A DNA stretch of 64,000 nucleotides from Scatosoma sp002474405 (GCA_937892545.1 CALAFO010000095.1:13977-77976); one strand, 5' to 3'. Positions 38,030-47,766 are shown, counted from the first letter of the stretch. Notes: a model not told the origin generated them from the sequence alone. Numbers and translations: made by a program.

Positions 38030-39778
38030 ATGAAGCAAATGAGCGAAAGACGCCGCCGTCGTATAGAAAAAATTCTGTATCGCGACAGGCGCGGCAAAGT
38101 CATCATTTACAACCGAATTTTCTTAACGGGGCTTGCCATGCTGCTGCAGATCGCGCTGGTTTCGGTATTGCTCGTAAAAGTATTTTACACAAATTCGCAC
38201 AACGCCGTACTCACGCTTCTGGCAACCAACGTCATCGCCTTTCTGCTGCTTCTGCACATCATCAACAACAACGATAAGCTTTCGGGCAAATTCGGCTGGG
38301 TAATCGTCATTCTGCTGATGCCCGTGTTCGGTATTTTAATGTTCTTCCTTTACGGCGACGGTCGCCCCACAAAAAAGATGAACATGAAAATCAACGCCGA
38401 AAAACAGAAAAACTACGCGGCGCTTCCCGCGGCGAAATGTATTCCGGGCACGCCGCCCATGCTCTCCGCCCCTTCGGCTTCGCAGTTCTCGCGTACGCCC
38501 AAAGAAAAAAAAGCGGAACAAACGGACGATACCCCCCGCGAATCCGCCGACGAAACGGAAAGCGCAAAGCCTTGCGGCATCACGAAATACCTTTCCGATT
38601 TCGCGGGTTTCCCCGCCTCTTACGACGGCGAAGCCACCTACTTTCCCTCCGGTAAAGAAACGTTCGAAGCCATCATGGAAGCGGTGCGCGGCGCCAAAAA
38701 ATTCATCCTTGCCGAATACTTCATCATCTCGCCGGGAAAAACGTGGTCGGAATTTTTAACCGCGCTCGTAAAAAAAGCGGAAGAAGGGGTACAGGTACGC
38801 CTGATTTTCGATAACGCGGGCTGCCTGAAAGCGCTGCCCCCGCAGTACGACAGATACGTGGAATCTCTCCACGAAAACATCAAGTGCCTTACGTTCAACC
38901 CCATCGCCCCCGTGTTCACGGTGCGCATCAATAACCGCGATCACCGCAAACAAATCGTCGTGGACGGCGAAACGGCGTTCACCGGCGGCATCAATCTCGC
39001 CGACGAGTACGTGGGCGAAATCGTCCGTTTCGGCAACTGGAAAGATTCGGGTTTACGCATCCGCGGCAGCGCGGCAAACACGTTCACCATGCTGTTTTTC
39101 AACGTGTGGAACGCCTTCCGCAAAGATAAAGACGACGTGTCTCTGTTCTACAATTTCTCCGCTCCCGTCCCCTCCGATACGCTTGCAGAAGAGCAATCTC
39201 TGGCGCGGGCGAAAGCGGCGAAAGACGGCGAACGCGCCTTCCTGCAGCCGTACGACGATTCCCCGCTCGATAAAGAGAGCGTGGGCGAAACGGTCTATCT
39301 CGACGTTATCAACCGCGCGCGGCGCTACGTGTGGATATACACCCCCTATCTGATTCTCGACGACGAAATGCGCGTCGCCCTCTGTTCGGCGGCGAAGCGC
39401 GGCGTAGACGTAAGAATCGTCGCGCCGGGCATTCCCGATAAAAAGCTTACTTACCGCCTTACCAAGGCGAACTTCCCGCCGCTGATGAAAGCGGGCGTGA
39501 AGATATATACGTATACCCCCGGCTTCGTTCACGCGAAGAGCATTCTCACCGACGACAGATTCGCCGTGGTGGGCACCATCAATCTCGATTACCGCAGCCT
39601 GTATCTGAATTTCGAAAACGCCGTATATTTCTCCGATTGCTCGGTAGCGGACTCGCTCAAAGCGGATTATCTTTCCACTTTCCCCCTCTGCAAGAGAATC
39701 GACTATCCGGATCTGAAACGCGGCTGGCTGGGCAGATTCGTCGATTCGCTGCTGCGCGTATTCGAAACGCTGTTTTAA
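38030..39778 (+). CDS. cls: Cardiolipin synthase
   Basis: The enzyme condenses two phosphatidylglycerols to cardiolipin in the membrane. The protein has 582 residues from the ATG at 38030, which follows GAGGTG; the 31 codons upstream overlap the promoter. Three membrane segments lie at about 28-50, 58-78 and 87-107. Two phospholipase D motifs are present: DHRKQIVVDG followed by TGGINLADEY, and VHAKSILTDD followed by GTINLDYRS. Between the membrane part and the first PLD domain is a polar Pro/Ser/Glu-rich insertion (about residues 130-180) that makes the protein longer than the usual 480-510 residues. The gene has its own promoter and is followed by repeat elements. Confidence 0.93.
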   Translation: MKQMSERRRRRIEKILYRDRRGKVIIYNRIFLTGLAMLLQIALVSVLLVKVFYTNSHNAVLTLLATNVIAFLLLLHIINNNDKLSGKFGWVIVILLMPVFGILMFFLYGDGRPTKKMNMKINAEKQKNYAALPAAKCIPGTPPMLSAPSASQFSRTPKEKKAEQTDDTPRESADETESAKPCGITKYLSDFAGFPASYDGEATYFPSGKETFEAIMEAVRGAKKFILAEYFIISPGKTWSEFLTALVKKAEEGVQVRLIFDNAGCLKALPPQYDRYVESLHENIKCLTFNPIAPVFTVRINNRDHRKQIVVDGETAFTGGINLADEYVGEIVRFGNWKDSGLRIRGSAANTFTMLFFNVWNAFRKDKDDVSLFYNFSAPVPSDTLAEEQSLARAKAAKDGERAFLQPYDDSPLDKESVGETVYLDVINRARRYVWIYTPYLILDDEMRVALCSAAKRGVDVRIVAPGIPDKKLTYRLTKANFPPLMKAGVKIYTYTPGFVHAKSILTDDRFAVVGTINLDYRSLYLNFENAVYFSDCSVADSLKADYLSTFPLCKRIDYPDLKRGWLGRFVDSLLRVFETLF

Positions 39779-39793
39779 ATCCTTGCCGTTTCT

Positions 39794-40300
39794 TTGCTTT
39801 CCCCTTCGGGCAGGCTTCGCCTGTTTCATAACGGACTGTCGCTTATCGTTTGTATTTTTAGTTTTTGCCTTTGATATACCCTTGCTTTCCTCCCTTTGAG
39901 AAAACCTCTGTTCTCTTGCTTTCCCCTTCGGGGAGAGTGGCGCGTAGCGCCGAGAGAGGTCAAATTAAAATCTTGCCTTATATCGCGGCTTCCCCTTGCC
40001 TGAAAAAAATTCAGCGAACTTCATTTTTTTCGGCAAAAATGTGAAGCCTTTCCTTACGTCAAGGCTTCCCCTTGGGGGGAAGCTGTCAACGAAGTTGACT
40101 GATGAGGGGCGGCTACATTTTCGGTTCAAAAAATTTTCAAACGAAGGGGCAGTTCCATCTCCGAAAAGTCATCCGGTCAACGCTCCCCCTTGCTTTCCCT
40201 TTCGTGCTCCCCTTGTCGAATTGCCGTTTTAAGGCAATCTCGGCAAGTAGAGCGGCGAGCGACAGCGAGCCGAGAGAGGACAGCCGCGAAACATAAACTT
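39794..40300. repeat. Hairpin-repeat cluster A (between cls and the phosphohexomutase gene)
   Basis: The cluster contains one type-1 element (40064-40110: CTTCCCC hairpin, then GTCAAC-GAA-GTTGAC, then GATGAGGGGC), one type-2 element (39916-39960: CTTTCCCC hairpin, variable hairpin GGCGC-GTA-GCGCC, then GAGAGAGG), a rearranged type-2 element (about 40188-40285) and one type-3 element (39794-39878: CCTTCGGG, GGC-TTC-GCC hairpin, then a conserved tail through GCCTTTGATAT). No real gene is seen in 39779-40398. Confidence 0.85.
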
Positions 40301-40398
40301 GCTTATACATTACCCTCCTTTTTTTACCGTCGCGACTCCGGTCGCGGCGGTTTTTTCGTAAATTTTCCCGCATTTTTCAAAAAGCTCCCCTCAATTAC

Positions 40399-40427
40399 TT
40401 GAAAAAAACGAAAAAACACGCTATAAT
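40399..40427 (+). promoter_or_regulatory. Sigma-A promoter of the phosphohexomutase-transketolase genes
   Basis: TTGAAA (40399-40404) and TATAAT (40422-40427), 17-base spacer; about 80 bases of leader before the ATG at 40516. Confidence 0.75.
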
Positions 40428-40515
40428 GAATACGTATAAAATCACTGCATAAAACAGCCGGCTTTTTCCCGGCGCAAACGCGGCGGCGCAACGCTTCCGC
40501 AAAGGGCTTACGATT

Positions 40516-42045
40516 ATGGATTATTCCCGTTTAAGAAACGGTAACGACGTGCGCGGCGTCGCCTCCGAAGGCGTTCCGGGCGAAGAAGTCAATCTTACGA
40601 AAACCGCGGCGCGCGACATTGCGCGCGGCTTCTGCCTCTGGCTGCAAAAACGCCTTCGTAAATCCCGCGTCCTCGTGGCGGTGGGGCACGATTCCCGGAT
40701 TTCCGCGGCGGAACTTTTATCCGGCGCCGGACAGGGCATTACGGAAAGCGGCAACGATCTTTTAATCACCGGACTTTCCTCCACCCCCTCCATGTTCATG
40801 CTGCTGCAGGACGCCGCATTTTTCGGCGGCGAAAACAACGTGCCGGACGGCGCGATCATGCTCACCGCTTCCCATCTGCCGTTCAACCGCAACGGGCTGA
40901 AATTTTTCACGAAAGAAAGCGGACTGGAAGCCGACGAAGTCAAGGAAGTGCTCGCGCTTGCGGGCGAGCCTTACGAAGCCGTTCCCGAAACGGCGCGCGG
41001 CAACGCAAAAACCGAAAGCTATATGGATAAGTACGCCGCCGACCTCGTGAAAAAGGTGCGCGACGCCTGCAACGAAGAAACGCCCCTGAAAGGCAAAAAA
41101 ATCATCGTGGACGCAGGCGGCGGCGCGGGCGGATTCTATGCGGAAAAAGTGCTCGTTCCTCTGGGCGCCGATACCGCGGGCTCGCAGTACCTCACGCCGG
41201 ACGGGTATTTCAAAGGGCACATTCCCAACCCGGAAAACGAAGCGGCGATGCAGTCGATCTGCGCGGCGGTCAGACGCGAAAAAGCCGATTTCGGCGTCAT
41301 TTTCGATACGGACGTCGACCGCGCGGGCGCCGTGGATTCCACGGGCGAAGAAATCAACCGCAACCGCCTCATCGCGCTCATCTCCGCCATTCTTTTGTCC
41401 GAAAAAGCGGGCACCATCGTAACCGATTCGGTAACGAGCGACGGACTTGCGGAATTCATCGCCGCGCACGGCGGAAAGCATCGTCGTTTCAAGCGAGGCT
41501 ATAAAAACGTCATCAACGAGGCGATACGGCTGAACGCCGCGGGCGAATACACCCCGCTCGCCATCGAAACCAGCGGGCACGCGGCGCTGAAAGAAAACTA
41601 CTTTCTCGACGACGGCGCCTACCTTATCACAAGGCTTTTAATCGCGCTTGCGAAAGCGGCGAAACAGGGCAAAAATTTAACCGACCTCATCGCCGATCTG
41701 AAAATGCCCGCCGAAGCCGCCGAGCTCCGCTTTAAATTCAAGCCGGACTGCGACTTTAAAACGCTCGGCGCGAATCTCATCGAGCGGCTGAAAGAATACT
41801 CGGCGACAAAACCGTACATCACCCCCGCAAAAGACAATCACGAGGGCGTGCGGCTGAATTTCGATCAAGCGCACGGCGCGGGCTGGCTGCTTGTCCGGAT
41901 GAGCCTGCACGAACCCATCCTTCCCACCAACGCGGAAAGCGAAGAAAAAGGCGGCGTAAAGAAAATCGTATCCGAATTGTACGCGTTTTTAAAAGAATTC
42001 GATTTTCTCGATTTATCCCCCGCAGAAAATTATTTGAAACAATAA
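40516..42045 (+). CDS. Phosphomannomutase/phosphoglucomutase family protein
   Basis: The protein has 509 residues of the alpha-D-phosphohexomutase superfamily, which moves phosphate between C1 and C6 of hexoses. The catalytic serine is S119 in TASHLPFNRNG, the metal site is D264-T-D266-V-D268, a sugar-binding ETSGH is near residue 351, and a C-terminal phosphate-binding region is near residue 460 (RMSLHEP). The exact substrate (glucose or mannose phosphate) cannot be read from sequence. Glucose-1-phosphate from such an enzyme would feed RfbA of the exopolysaccharide operon; that link is inference. A promoter lies upstream, and transketolase follows after 60 bases on the same strand. Confidence 0.9.
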   Translation: MDYSRLRNGNDVRGVASEGVPGEEVNLTKTAARDIARGFCLWLQKRLRKSRVLVAVGHDSRISAAELLSGAGQGITESGNDLLITGLSSTPSMFMLLQDAAFFGGENNVPDGAIMLTASHLPFNRNGLKFFTKESGLEADEVKEVLALAGEPYEAVPETARGNAKTESYMDKYAADLVKKVRDACNEETPLKGKKIIVDAGGGAGGFYAEKVLVPLGADTAGSQYLTPDGYFKGHIPNPENEAAMQSICAAVRREKADFGVIFDTDVDRAGAVDSTGEEINRNRLIALISAILLSEKAGTIVTDSVTSDGLAEFIAAHGGKHRRFKRGYKNVINEAIRLNAAGEYTPLAIETSGHAALKENYFLDDGAYLITRLLIALAKAAKQGKNLTDLIADLKMPAEAAELRFKFKPDCDFKTLGANLIERLKEYSATKPYITPAKDNHEGVRLNFDQAHGAGWLLVRMSLHEPILPTNAESEEKGGVKKIVSELYAFLKEFDFLDLSPAENYLKQ

Positions 42046-42105
42046 AAAGTTTCCCCGCGGAAAAGCGGCAAACATAAAAAACGAAAACAGGAGAACAAAC
42101 AAGCT

Positions 42106-44109
42106 ATGGACGTACAGAAAACTACCATCAACGCTCTCAGAATTTTATCGGCGGAAGCAATCGAAAAAGCAAATTCGGGGCACCCCGGCATCGCCATGGG
42201 TTGCGCGCCGATCGCATACACGCTGTTTCAGAACTTTCTGAACTGCAATCCCCTCGATCTTAAGTGGAACAACCGCGACAGATTCGTTCTCTCCGCAGGG
42301 CACGGCTCCGCGCTCTATTACGCGCTGATGCACTTATACGGTTACGGCATCACCACGGAAGATTTAAAGAACTTCCGTCAGCTGGACAGCAAAACGCCGG
42401 GGCATCCCGAATACGGGCACACGCCGGGCGTCGAAACCACCACGGGTCCTTTGGGTCAGGGCATTGCCAACGCGGTAGGTATGGCTATGGCGGAAGCGCA
42501 TCTTGCGGCTACGTACAATCGCCCCGGCTTCCCCGTGGTCGATCATTATACGTACGCCATCTGCGGCGACGGCTGCCTCGAAGAAGGCATTTCCTACGAA
42601 GCCTGCTCGTTCGCGGGCGCCAACGCTCTCGGCAAACTCATTTTACTGTACGACGATAACGATATCACTATCGAAGGCGATACCGACGTTACTTTCAAAG
42701 AAAACGTGGGCGCGCGCTTCGCGGCGCAGAACTGGCAGGTACTGCACGTAGACCTCGCCACCTCTCCCGACGACGTGGTCGCCCTTTCCGACGCGATCGC
42801 CAAAGCGAAAGAAAGAACGGATAAACCCTCCGTCATCATCTGCCGCACCCGCATCGGTTACGGCTCGCCGCTCGAAGGCAGCGAAAAGAGCCACGGCGCA
42901 CCCCTCGGCGCGGAAAATCTCAAAAAATCCAAGGAAAAGCTCGGCTGGAAAGAAGAAGAGCCGTTCGCCTGCCCGAAAGAAGTATACGAACACTGCGCGC
43001 TGGCAGCAAACGCGGGCGCGGAAAAAGAAATGCAGTGGAAGAAGATGTTCGCGGAATACGAATATACTTATCCCGAACTCGCGCAGCAGTATAAAGACGC
43101 CATGGCGGGCAAGAAACCCGATTTCGCGGCGATGGAAGATCTGTATTCCTTCGATAAGCCCATGGCAACCCGCGGCACCTCTTCCGTCGTGCTCAATAAA
43201 ATCGCGGCGAAACTGCCCACCCTCTTCGGCGGCAGCGCCGATCTCGCGCCTTCCAACCAGTCGGTGATGAAAGATACGGATACGATGAAATACGGCACGT
43301 TCTCCGCGGAAAATTATGCGGGGCGCAACGTGCACTTCGGTATCCGCGAACACGCCATGGCGGCAATCTGCAACGGCTTGCAGCTGCACGGCGGCGTTCA
43401 GGCGTACTGCGCCACGTTCTTCGTATTCACCGATTACTGCAAACCAGCCCTTCGTCTTGCGGCGCTTATGGGCTTGCCCGTAACGTACATTTTCACGCAC
43501 GATTCCATCGGCGTCGGCGAAGACGGTCCCACGCACGAACCCGTAGAACAGCTCATCGCGCTCCGCTCCGTTCCCGGCATGAAAGTATATCGCCCCGCAG
43601 ACGGCAAAGAAACGGCAGCCGCATGGATTTCCGCGCTTTCCGGCAACGAACCCACCGCGCTGGTGCTTTCCCGCCAGAACTTGCCGCAGTATGAAGGAAG
43701 CGGCAAAGCAGCCCTGAAAGGCGGCTATATTCTCGAAGACTGCGAAGGCAAACCGGACGTGCTTTTAATCGGCACGGGCAGCGAAGTGGAACTTTGCGTC
43801 AAGGCAAAAGAAGCGCTGGAAGCGAAAGACGTCAAAGCGCGCGTCGTTTCCATGCCCTGCATCGAAGAATTCGAAAAACAGAGCGACGATTATAAGGAAA
43901 GCGTTCTTCCCGCCGCCGTCAAAGCGCGCGTATGCGTAGAAGCGGGATCTCCTTACAGCTGGTACAAATACGCGGGCGACAAAGGCGAAATCGTGGCGAT
44001 GACCACGTTCGGCGCGTCCGCACCCGCAAAGCAGCTGTTCGAAAAATTCGGCTTCACGGTAGATAACGTCGTCGAAAAAGCCATCGCCTCTATCGAAAAC
44101 AACCAGTAA
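42106..44109 (+). CDS. tkt: Transketolase
   Basis: A thiamine-diphosphate enzyme of the non-oxidative pentose phosphate pathway that moves two-carbon units between sugar phosphates. The protein has 667 residues, full length. The N-terminal domain has NSGHPGIAMG, GHGSALYY and the ThDP motif GDGCLEEGIS with the closing ND (DDNDI). The central pyrimidine domain has FGIREHAM (catalytic Glu) and THDSIGVGEDGPTHEP, and a C-terminal domain follows. An AGGAG site precedes the ATG. It probably shares the promoter at 40399 with the phosphohexomutase gene. The gene is followed by the densest repeat cluster. Confidence 0.98.
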   Translation: MDVQKTTINALRILSAEAIEKANSGHPGIAMGCAPIAYTLFQNFLNCNPLDLKWNNRDRFVLSAGHGSALYYALMHLYGYGITTEDLKNFRQLDSKTPGHPEYGHTPGVETTTGPLGQGIANAVGMAMAEAHLAATYNRPGFPVVDHYTYAICGDGCLEEGISYEACSFAGANALGKLILLYDDNDITIEGDTDVTFKENVGARFAAQNWQVLHVDLATSPDDVVALSDAIAKAKERTDKPSVIICRTRIGYGSPLEGSEKSHGAPLGAENLKKSKEKLGWKEEEPFACPKEVYEHCALAANAGAEKEMQWKKMFAEYEYTYPELAQQYKDAMAGKKPDFAAMEDLYSFDKPMATRGTSSVVLNKIAAKLPTLFGGSADLAPSNQSVMKDTDTMKYGTFSAENYAGRNVHFGIREHAMAAICNGLQLHGGVQAYCATFFVFTDYCKPALRLAALMGLPVTYIFTHDSIGVGEDGPTHEPVEQLIALRSVPGMKVYRPADGKETAAAWISALSGNEPTALVLSRQNLPQYEGSGKAALKGGYILEDCEGKPDVLLIGTGSEVELCVKAKEALEAKDVKARVVSMPCIEEFEKQSDDYKESVLPAAVKARVCVEAGSPYSWYKYAGDKGEIVAMTTFGASAPAKQLFEKFGFTVDNVVEKAIASIENNQ

Positions 44110-44204
44110 ATATATAAGCCTTTGATATAGCCTTCCCCTTGCCTGAAAAAAATTCGGTAAACTTCATTTTTTCGGCAAAAATGAGAAGCCTTTCCTTATG
44201 CCAT

Positions 44205-44762
44205 GCCTTCCCCTTGGGGGGAAGGTGGACAAAGCGAAGCTTTGGACGAATGAGGGGCAGCCGACTACCGTTAGCCCCGCATCAGACCGTTTAAATTTTA
44301 AATCATCGCCTTTCTCTTGCTTTCCCCTTCGGGGCGGGCATCGCCCGTTTTGTAACGGACTGTTGCAAAACCGTTTGAATTTAATATTTTTGCCTTTGAT
44401 ATAACCTTCCCCTTGGGGAGAAGGTGGACAAAGCGAAGCTTTGGACGAATGAGGGGGCAGCCGACTACCGTTAGCCCCGCATCAGACCGTTTAAATTTTA
44501 AATCATCGCCTTTCTCTTGCTTTCCCCTTCGGGGCGGGCATCGCCCGTTTTGTAACGGACTGTTGCAAAACCGTTTGAATTTAATATTTATACCTTTGAT
44601 ATAGCCTTCCCCCCGGGGGGAAGCTCCTCGCAATGCGAGGTGATGAGGGGCAGTCGAATACCGCACTGCCCCATATCAAACCCGCTTAAAATCAAAATTT
44701 ATGCCTCTTTCGTGGGCTTCCCCTTGGGGGGAAGCTGTCAACGAAGTTGACTGATGAGGGGC
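44205..44762. repeat. Hairpin-repeat cluster B with tandem duplication (after tkt)
   Basis: Four type-1 elements (44205-44258, 44404-44459, 44604-44651, 44715-44762) and two type-3 elements (44316-44400, 44516-44600). The first two type-1/type-3 pairs, with the sequence between them, form a nearly identical tandem duplication of about 197 bases (44206-44403 and 44404-44603). The variable hairpins are AAAGC-GAA-GCTTT, CTCGCA-ATGCGAG and GTCAAC-GAA-GTTGAC. Open frames here (for example on the minus strand at 44298-44666) are repeat translations, not genes. Confidence 0.88.
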
Positions 44763-44790
44763 GCAACTTATTTTCTATAAAAACCATTTA

Positions 44791-44826
44791 AGGCTACCGC
44801 AGATACTTTCTGCGATAGCCTTTTTC
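44791..44826. terminator. Bidirectional intrinsic terminator between tkt repeats and ypeB
   Basis: A 13-base-pair stem (AGGCTACCGCAGA with TCTGCGATAGCCT, one mismatch-type pair) is followed by TTTTT on the plus strand; on the minus strand it is followed by TAAATGGTTTTT. It can end both tkt and ypeB transcripts. Confidence 0.8.
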
Positions 44827-44854
44827 CTTTCCAAAAAAACCGTTAAACATTCCT

Positions 44855-46951
44855 TTATCTCAGGTACTGCCCCTGCGCCGTAGCCAGCACGCGGTTCACC
44901 TGAATTTCCTCGCCGCTGAACGCGTCTACATACACGAAATATCCGTCCTCGCCGTAGCTGCACGCAAATTCGTAGCAAAGTCTTTCGCGGTCGCCCTTTT
45001 TAATGACCGCTTTGCGCGAAGAAAGCACCGTAAGTCGCGAATTCAACGCCTTTTCCGCCTGTTCCTCGCCGATCATCTTAGGCTTCTTCCCCTTCGGCGG
45101 TTTTGCGGGTTTGGGCTGCTTTTTCGCCGCCGTTTCAAGCGTTTCCGCCGCTTCCGTTCCCGCATGCACATGCCCGCGGCGCTTATGATTATTCAGGAAA
45201 TTTTTCGCAGCGAATCCCACCGCTTTACCGCGTTCTTCGCACACTTTCACGCTCACGCTGTCCGGGTAGTACGCCACGCCGTTTTCCTCATACACGAAAA
45301 GGAAAGTAGCGTTTACGCCGCTTTCGTTCACCCACACCGCCGTCATGTTTTCATACCCCAGAAAATCCAGATAGTTTTCGGCAATCGTCAGCGCGTTATC
45401 GATATCGAAATTCTTCGCGGAACAATCGGCAAAGAAATCGAAGCCCACCAGCGCCCCGTTCTCTTTCGCAATCTCGGCGTAAATCTTCCTCCCCTGCGCG
45501 TCCGTCATCGAAAAGTTAAACGCGTCGATTTTTCCCGACTCCGTCTCTCCCGCATACATGATTTCCGCTATGTCGTAATCCGCGAAATACTTCAGGCATA
45601 TCTCCTCCGCCTGCGCCGAAGATACGCCGCCTTCCGCGTTCTTTTTCCCGTCGGAATTTTCCGAAGGGGAGCCGTTCGTCGCGGCTATACCCCCCTCGTT
45701 TCCCTCTGCGATGCCCCCTTCGAGGGCGTAATTTTCAATATTGCGGAAGTGTTCGTACACCTTGTTGCCCGCCTTATCTTTCATGAACATCGCCATGTCT
45801 TTATCGCTCAGCTCTTCCGAAAGCTCCGTCAGCTCGGTCAGAATCTTCCGGTTTACGGCATACAGCGTTTCAATCGTTTTATAATCGTTCTCCGAAAGCT
45901 GTTCGCCCGCGCGCAGCTTTTCCAGAATCCCCTGCGCCACGTCGCCCGTACGGTTTAAAAACGCCGTCATGTTCACGTCCGTTTCGCTATCCACCGGGAA
46001 TTTTTCCAGCGTGCTTTCCGCCAGTCTCGTTTTCACAAGCAAATCGGTAAAAAGTTCGCTCTGCGTCTGTCTGCCGGAAGCCACGCGCGCCTTGGAAAGG
46101 TCGCCGTCCACGTCCGAAATCGTCCCCGTCAGCTCGTACAGCGCGCCGCGGTATCCCGTGGAAAGCGCCATATCCGCCTGATTCATTCTCACCGCTTCCA
46201 CCGTTACCACGGTGCCCAGCGCCAGCGTAACCACGCCGAGCGAAATCACCGCCGCCAGCCAGCCGCCGAAGCCGGGCGCATGGTTTTCGCTGCGCCTGCG
46301 CTCTCTGTTTTCAAGCCGCTGCTGTTTTCTCTTCAAAGCCGCGTCGCGCCGCTGCAATTTCAGGCGGTACTTTTTTTCGCGTTTTTCCTTTTTCGCCGCA
46401 ATGCGCGCTTCCTTTTCTTTGGCAAGCCGCTTCGCGCGCGCCTCGCGCGTTTCCGATTTCAGTATCGCGCGGCGTTTTTCCTTTTCCGCGCGCCGTTTCG
46501 CATGCAGCGCTTTGCGTTCCGCTTTCGCCGCCGCCCGCTTCTCTTTCATCGCGATTTCCCGCTCCTTGCGGTGTTCTTTTCCGTCCAGACGCTTCTTTCT
46601 GCGTTCTTCCTTTGCCGCAAGCCGTTTTTCTCTTCTCGCCGCCCGCGCTTCCGCACGTTTTTTCGCGCGCTCCGCTTTCGCCTTCTGCTTCTCCGCCTTG
46701 CGCTCCTCTTTCTTCAAAGCCAGCTCCACGCGCTTTTTCGCCGCCGATTTCTCGCTTTGCTTCTTCTCCTTGTTTTCCTGCTTCTTCTCCGCGCTTTTCG
46801 CGTTGTTTCCGCCTCTGCCCCCCGCGTTTTTCGTTGCAACGGACTTTTTCCACTGCTTTCCCGCGGCGCCTTTTTCCGCCTTTTCCTTTGCGATATTCTC
46901 CACTTTTTCCTCGCCGGAAGAAGTGTTTTTACCCGTTTTCGTTTCCTGCAT
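44855..46951 (-). CDS. ypeB: YpeB-like germination protein with long basic N-terminal extension
   Basis: The protein has 698 residues. Residues about 20-223 are an almost uninterrupted Lys/Arg/Glu/Ala-rich, highly basic helical (coiled-coil-like) region. A membrane segment follows (about 229-253, GGWLAAVISLGVVTLALGTV). After it comes a YpeB-type extracytoplasmic part: a helical region (about 260-400), a low-complexity linker (405-435), then PepSY-like beta domains (440-560 and 590-698). Typical YpeB is about 450 residues and lacks the extension. YpeB is needed for assembly and stability of the cortex hydrolase SleB in spores, and sleB lies directly upstream with 62 bases between them. GGAGAG precedes the ATG, so the extension is in frame and translated. 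What the extension does is unknown. Confidence 0.87.
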   Translation of the reverse strand: MQETKTGKNTSSGEEKVENIAKEKAEKGAAGKQWKKSVATKNAGGRGGNNAKSAEKKQENKEKKQSEKSAAKKRVELALKKEERKAEKQKAKAERAKKRAEARAARREKRLAAKEERRKKRLDGKEHRKEREIAMKEKRAAAKAERKALHAKRRAEKEKRRAILKSETREARAKRLAKEKEARIAAKKEKREKKYRLKLQRRDAALKRKQQRLENRERRRSENHAPGFGGWLAAVISLGVVTLALGTVVTVEAVRMNQADMALSTGYRGALYELTGTISDVDGDLSKARVASGRQTQSELFTDLLVKTRLAESTLEKFPVDSETDVNMTAFLNRTGDVAQGILEKLRAGEQLSENDYKTIETLYAVNRKILTELTELSEELSDKDMAMFMKDKAGNKVYEHFRNIENYALEGGIAEGNEGGIAATNGSPSENSDGKKNAEGGVSSAQAEEICLKYFADYDIAEIMYAGETESGKIDAFNFSMTDAQGRKIYAEIAKENGALVGFDFFADCSAKNFDIDNALTIAENYLDFLGYENMTAVWVNESGVNATFLFVYEENGVAYYPDSVSVKVCEERGKAVGFAAKNFLNNHKRRGHVHAGTEAAETLETAAKKQPKPAKPPKGKKPKMIGEEQAEKALNSRLTVLSSRKAVIKKGDRERLCYEFACSYGEDGYFVYVDAFSGEEIQVNRVLATAQGQYLR

Positions 46952-47013
46952 CCTTTTCTCTCCTTTTCACACTTTCCTTGTCGCGCCCGCGCCGGACGGC
47001 TCCGAAGCGCTCC

Positions 47014-47766
47014 TTACACCGCAAACACGTGTTTCCCGATCACCGTAACCGTCTTTCGCGAAAAAATCCACGAGCTCGTCGCCACCGCGGGGTTATAATA
47101 ATAAATCGCTCCCCCCGTCGGGTCCCACCCGTTCACCGCGTCCTGCGCCGCGTTCATCGCCGTGGAATCGGGCGAAAGATTGATTTGCCCGTCGGAAACC
47201 GCCGTAAACGCGCCTTTCTGATACACCACGCCCGAAACGCTGTTCGGAAAAGCGGAGCTTCTTACGCGGTTCAGAATCACCGCGCCTATCGCCACCTGCC
47301 CCGTGTACGGCTCGCCTCTGCCCTCGGCATAAATGGTTTTCGCCAGAAGATACAAATCGGAACTCGTATACGTCGAACCGCCGCTACCGCCGCCCGCCAG
47401 CACGTTGTAAGAAGCCGTCATTCCCAGCGCCTTGTACGTGGCTTTGCCCACCACGCCGTCCGCCGTTAAGCCGTTCTTCTTCTGAAACGAAATCACCGCC
47501 GCGCGCGTTCCCGCGCCGAATATGCCGTCCACGCTTCCCGAATAGTACCCCCACTGTTTCAGCCGACGCTGCACTTCTTTCACTTCGTCGCCCTTCGATC
47601 CTTTGCGAAGCACCGCCACGGCGGAAACAGAAGCGCCGTCCGCGCCGTATTCCGCGGTATACGCGCCCGTTTCGTACGCTTTCGCCCTCGGCGCCGCAAC
47701 CGCCGCCGCACAGCAGTAAATAAACAACCCCGCGGCAGCCACAGCTATCCTTTTCACTCTTTTCAT
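47014..47766 (-). CDS. sleB: Spore cortex-lytic enzyme SleB
   Basis: A lytic transglycosylase that breaks spore cortex peptidoglycan during germination. The protein has 250 residues: signal peptide (1-29, ending AKA), a peptidoglycan-binding repeat (about 52-118, KGSKGDEVKEVQRRLKQWGY and DGIFGAGTRAAV), a Gly/Ser linker, and the SleB hydrolase domain (about 135-250) with the catalytic Glu in YAEGRGEPYTGQVAIGAV and NPAVATSSW near the end. A sigma-G-like promoter lies 48 bases upstream, fitting expression in the forespore. ypeB follows in the same operon. Confidence 0.96.
   Translation of the reverse strand: MKRVKRIAVAAAGLFIYCCAAAVAAPRAKAYETGAYTAEYGADGASVSAVAVLRKGSKGDEVKEVQRRLKQWGYYSGSVDGIFGAGTRAAVISFQKKNGLTADGVVGKATYKALGMTASYNVLAGGGSGGSTYTSSDLYLLAKTIYAEGRGEPYTGQVAIGAVILNRVRSSAFPNSVSGVVYQKGAFTAVSDGQINLSPDSTAMNAAQDAVNGWDPTGGAIYYYNPAVATSSWIFSRKTVTVIGKHVFAV

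Noticed and set aside
40516..42045. Assigning the phosphohexomutase specifically as phosphoglucomutase for rhamnose synthesis
   Set aside because: The superfamily motifs are clear, but nothing in the sequence separates glucose from mannose specificity, and the gene is not in the exopolysaccharide operon.
44206..44603. Repeats at first glance like a CRISPR array
   Set aside because: The units are about 197 bases with internal hairpins, repeated only twice, without regular short spacers or cas genes.
44298..44666. 122-codon minus-strand frame and its relatives among the repeats (also 56306-56872)
   Set aside because: The translation is repeated blocks such as GKQEKGDDLKFKRSDAG that follow the hairpin DNA repeats exactly; no ribosome site.
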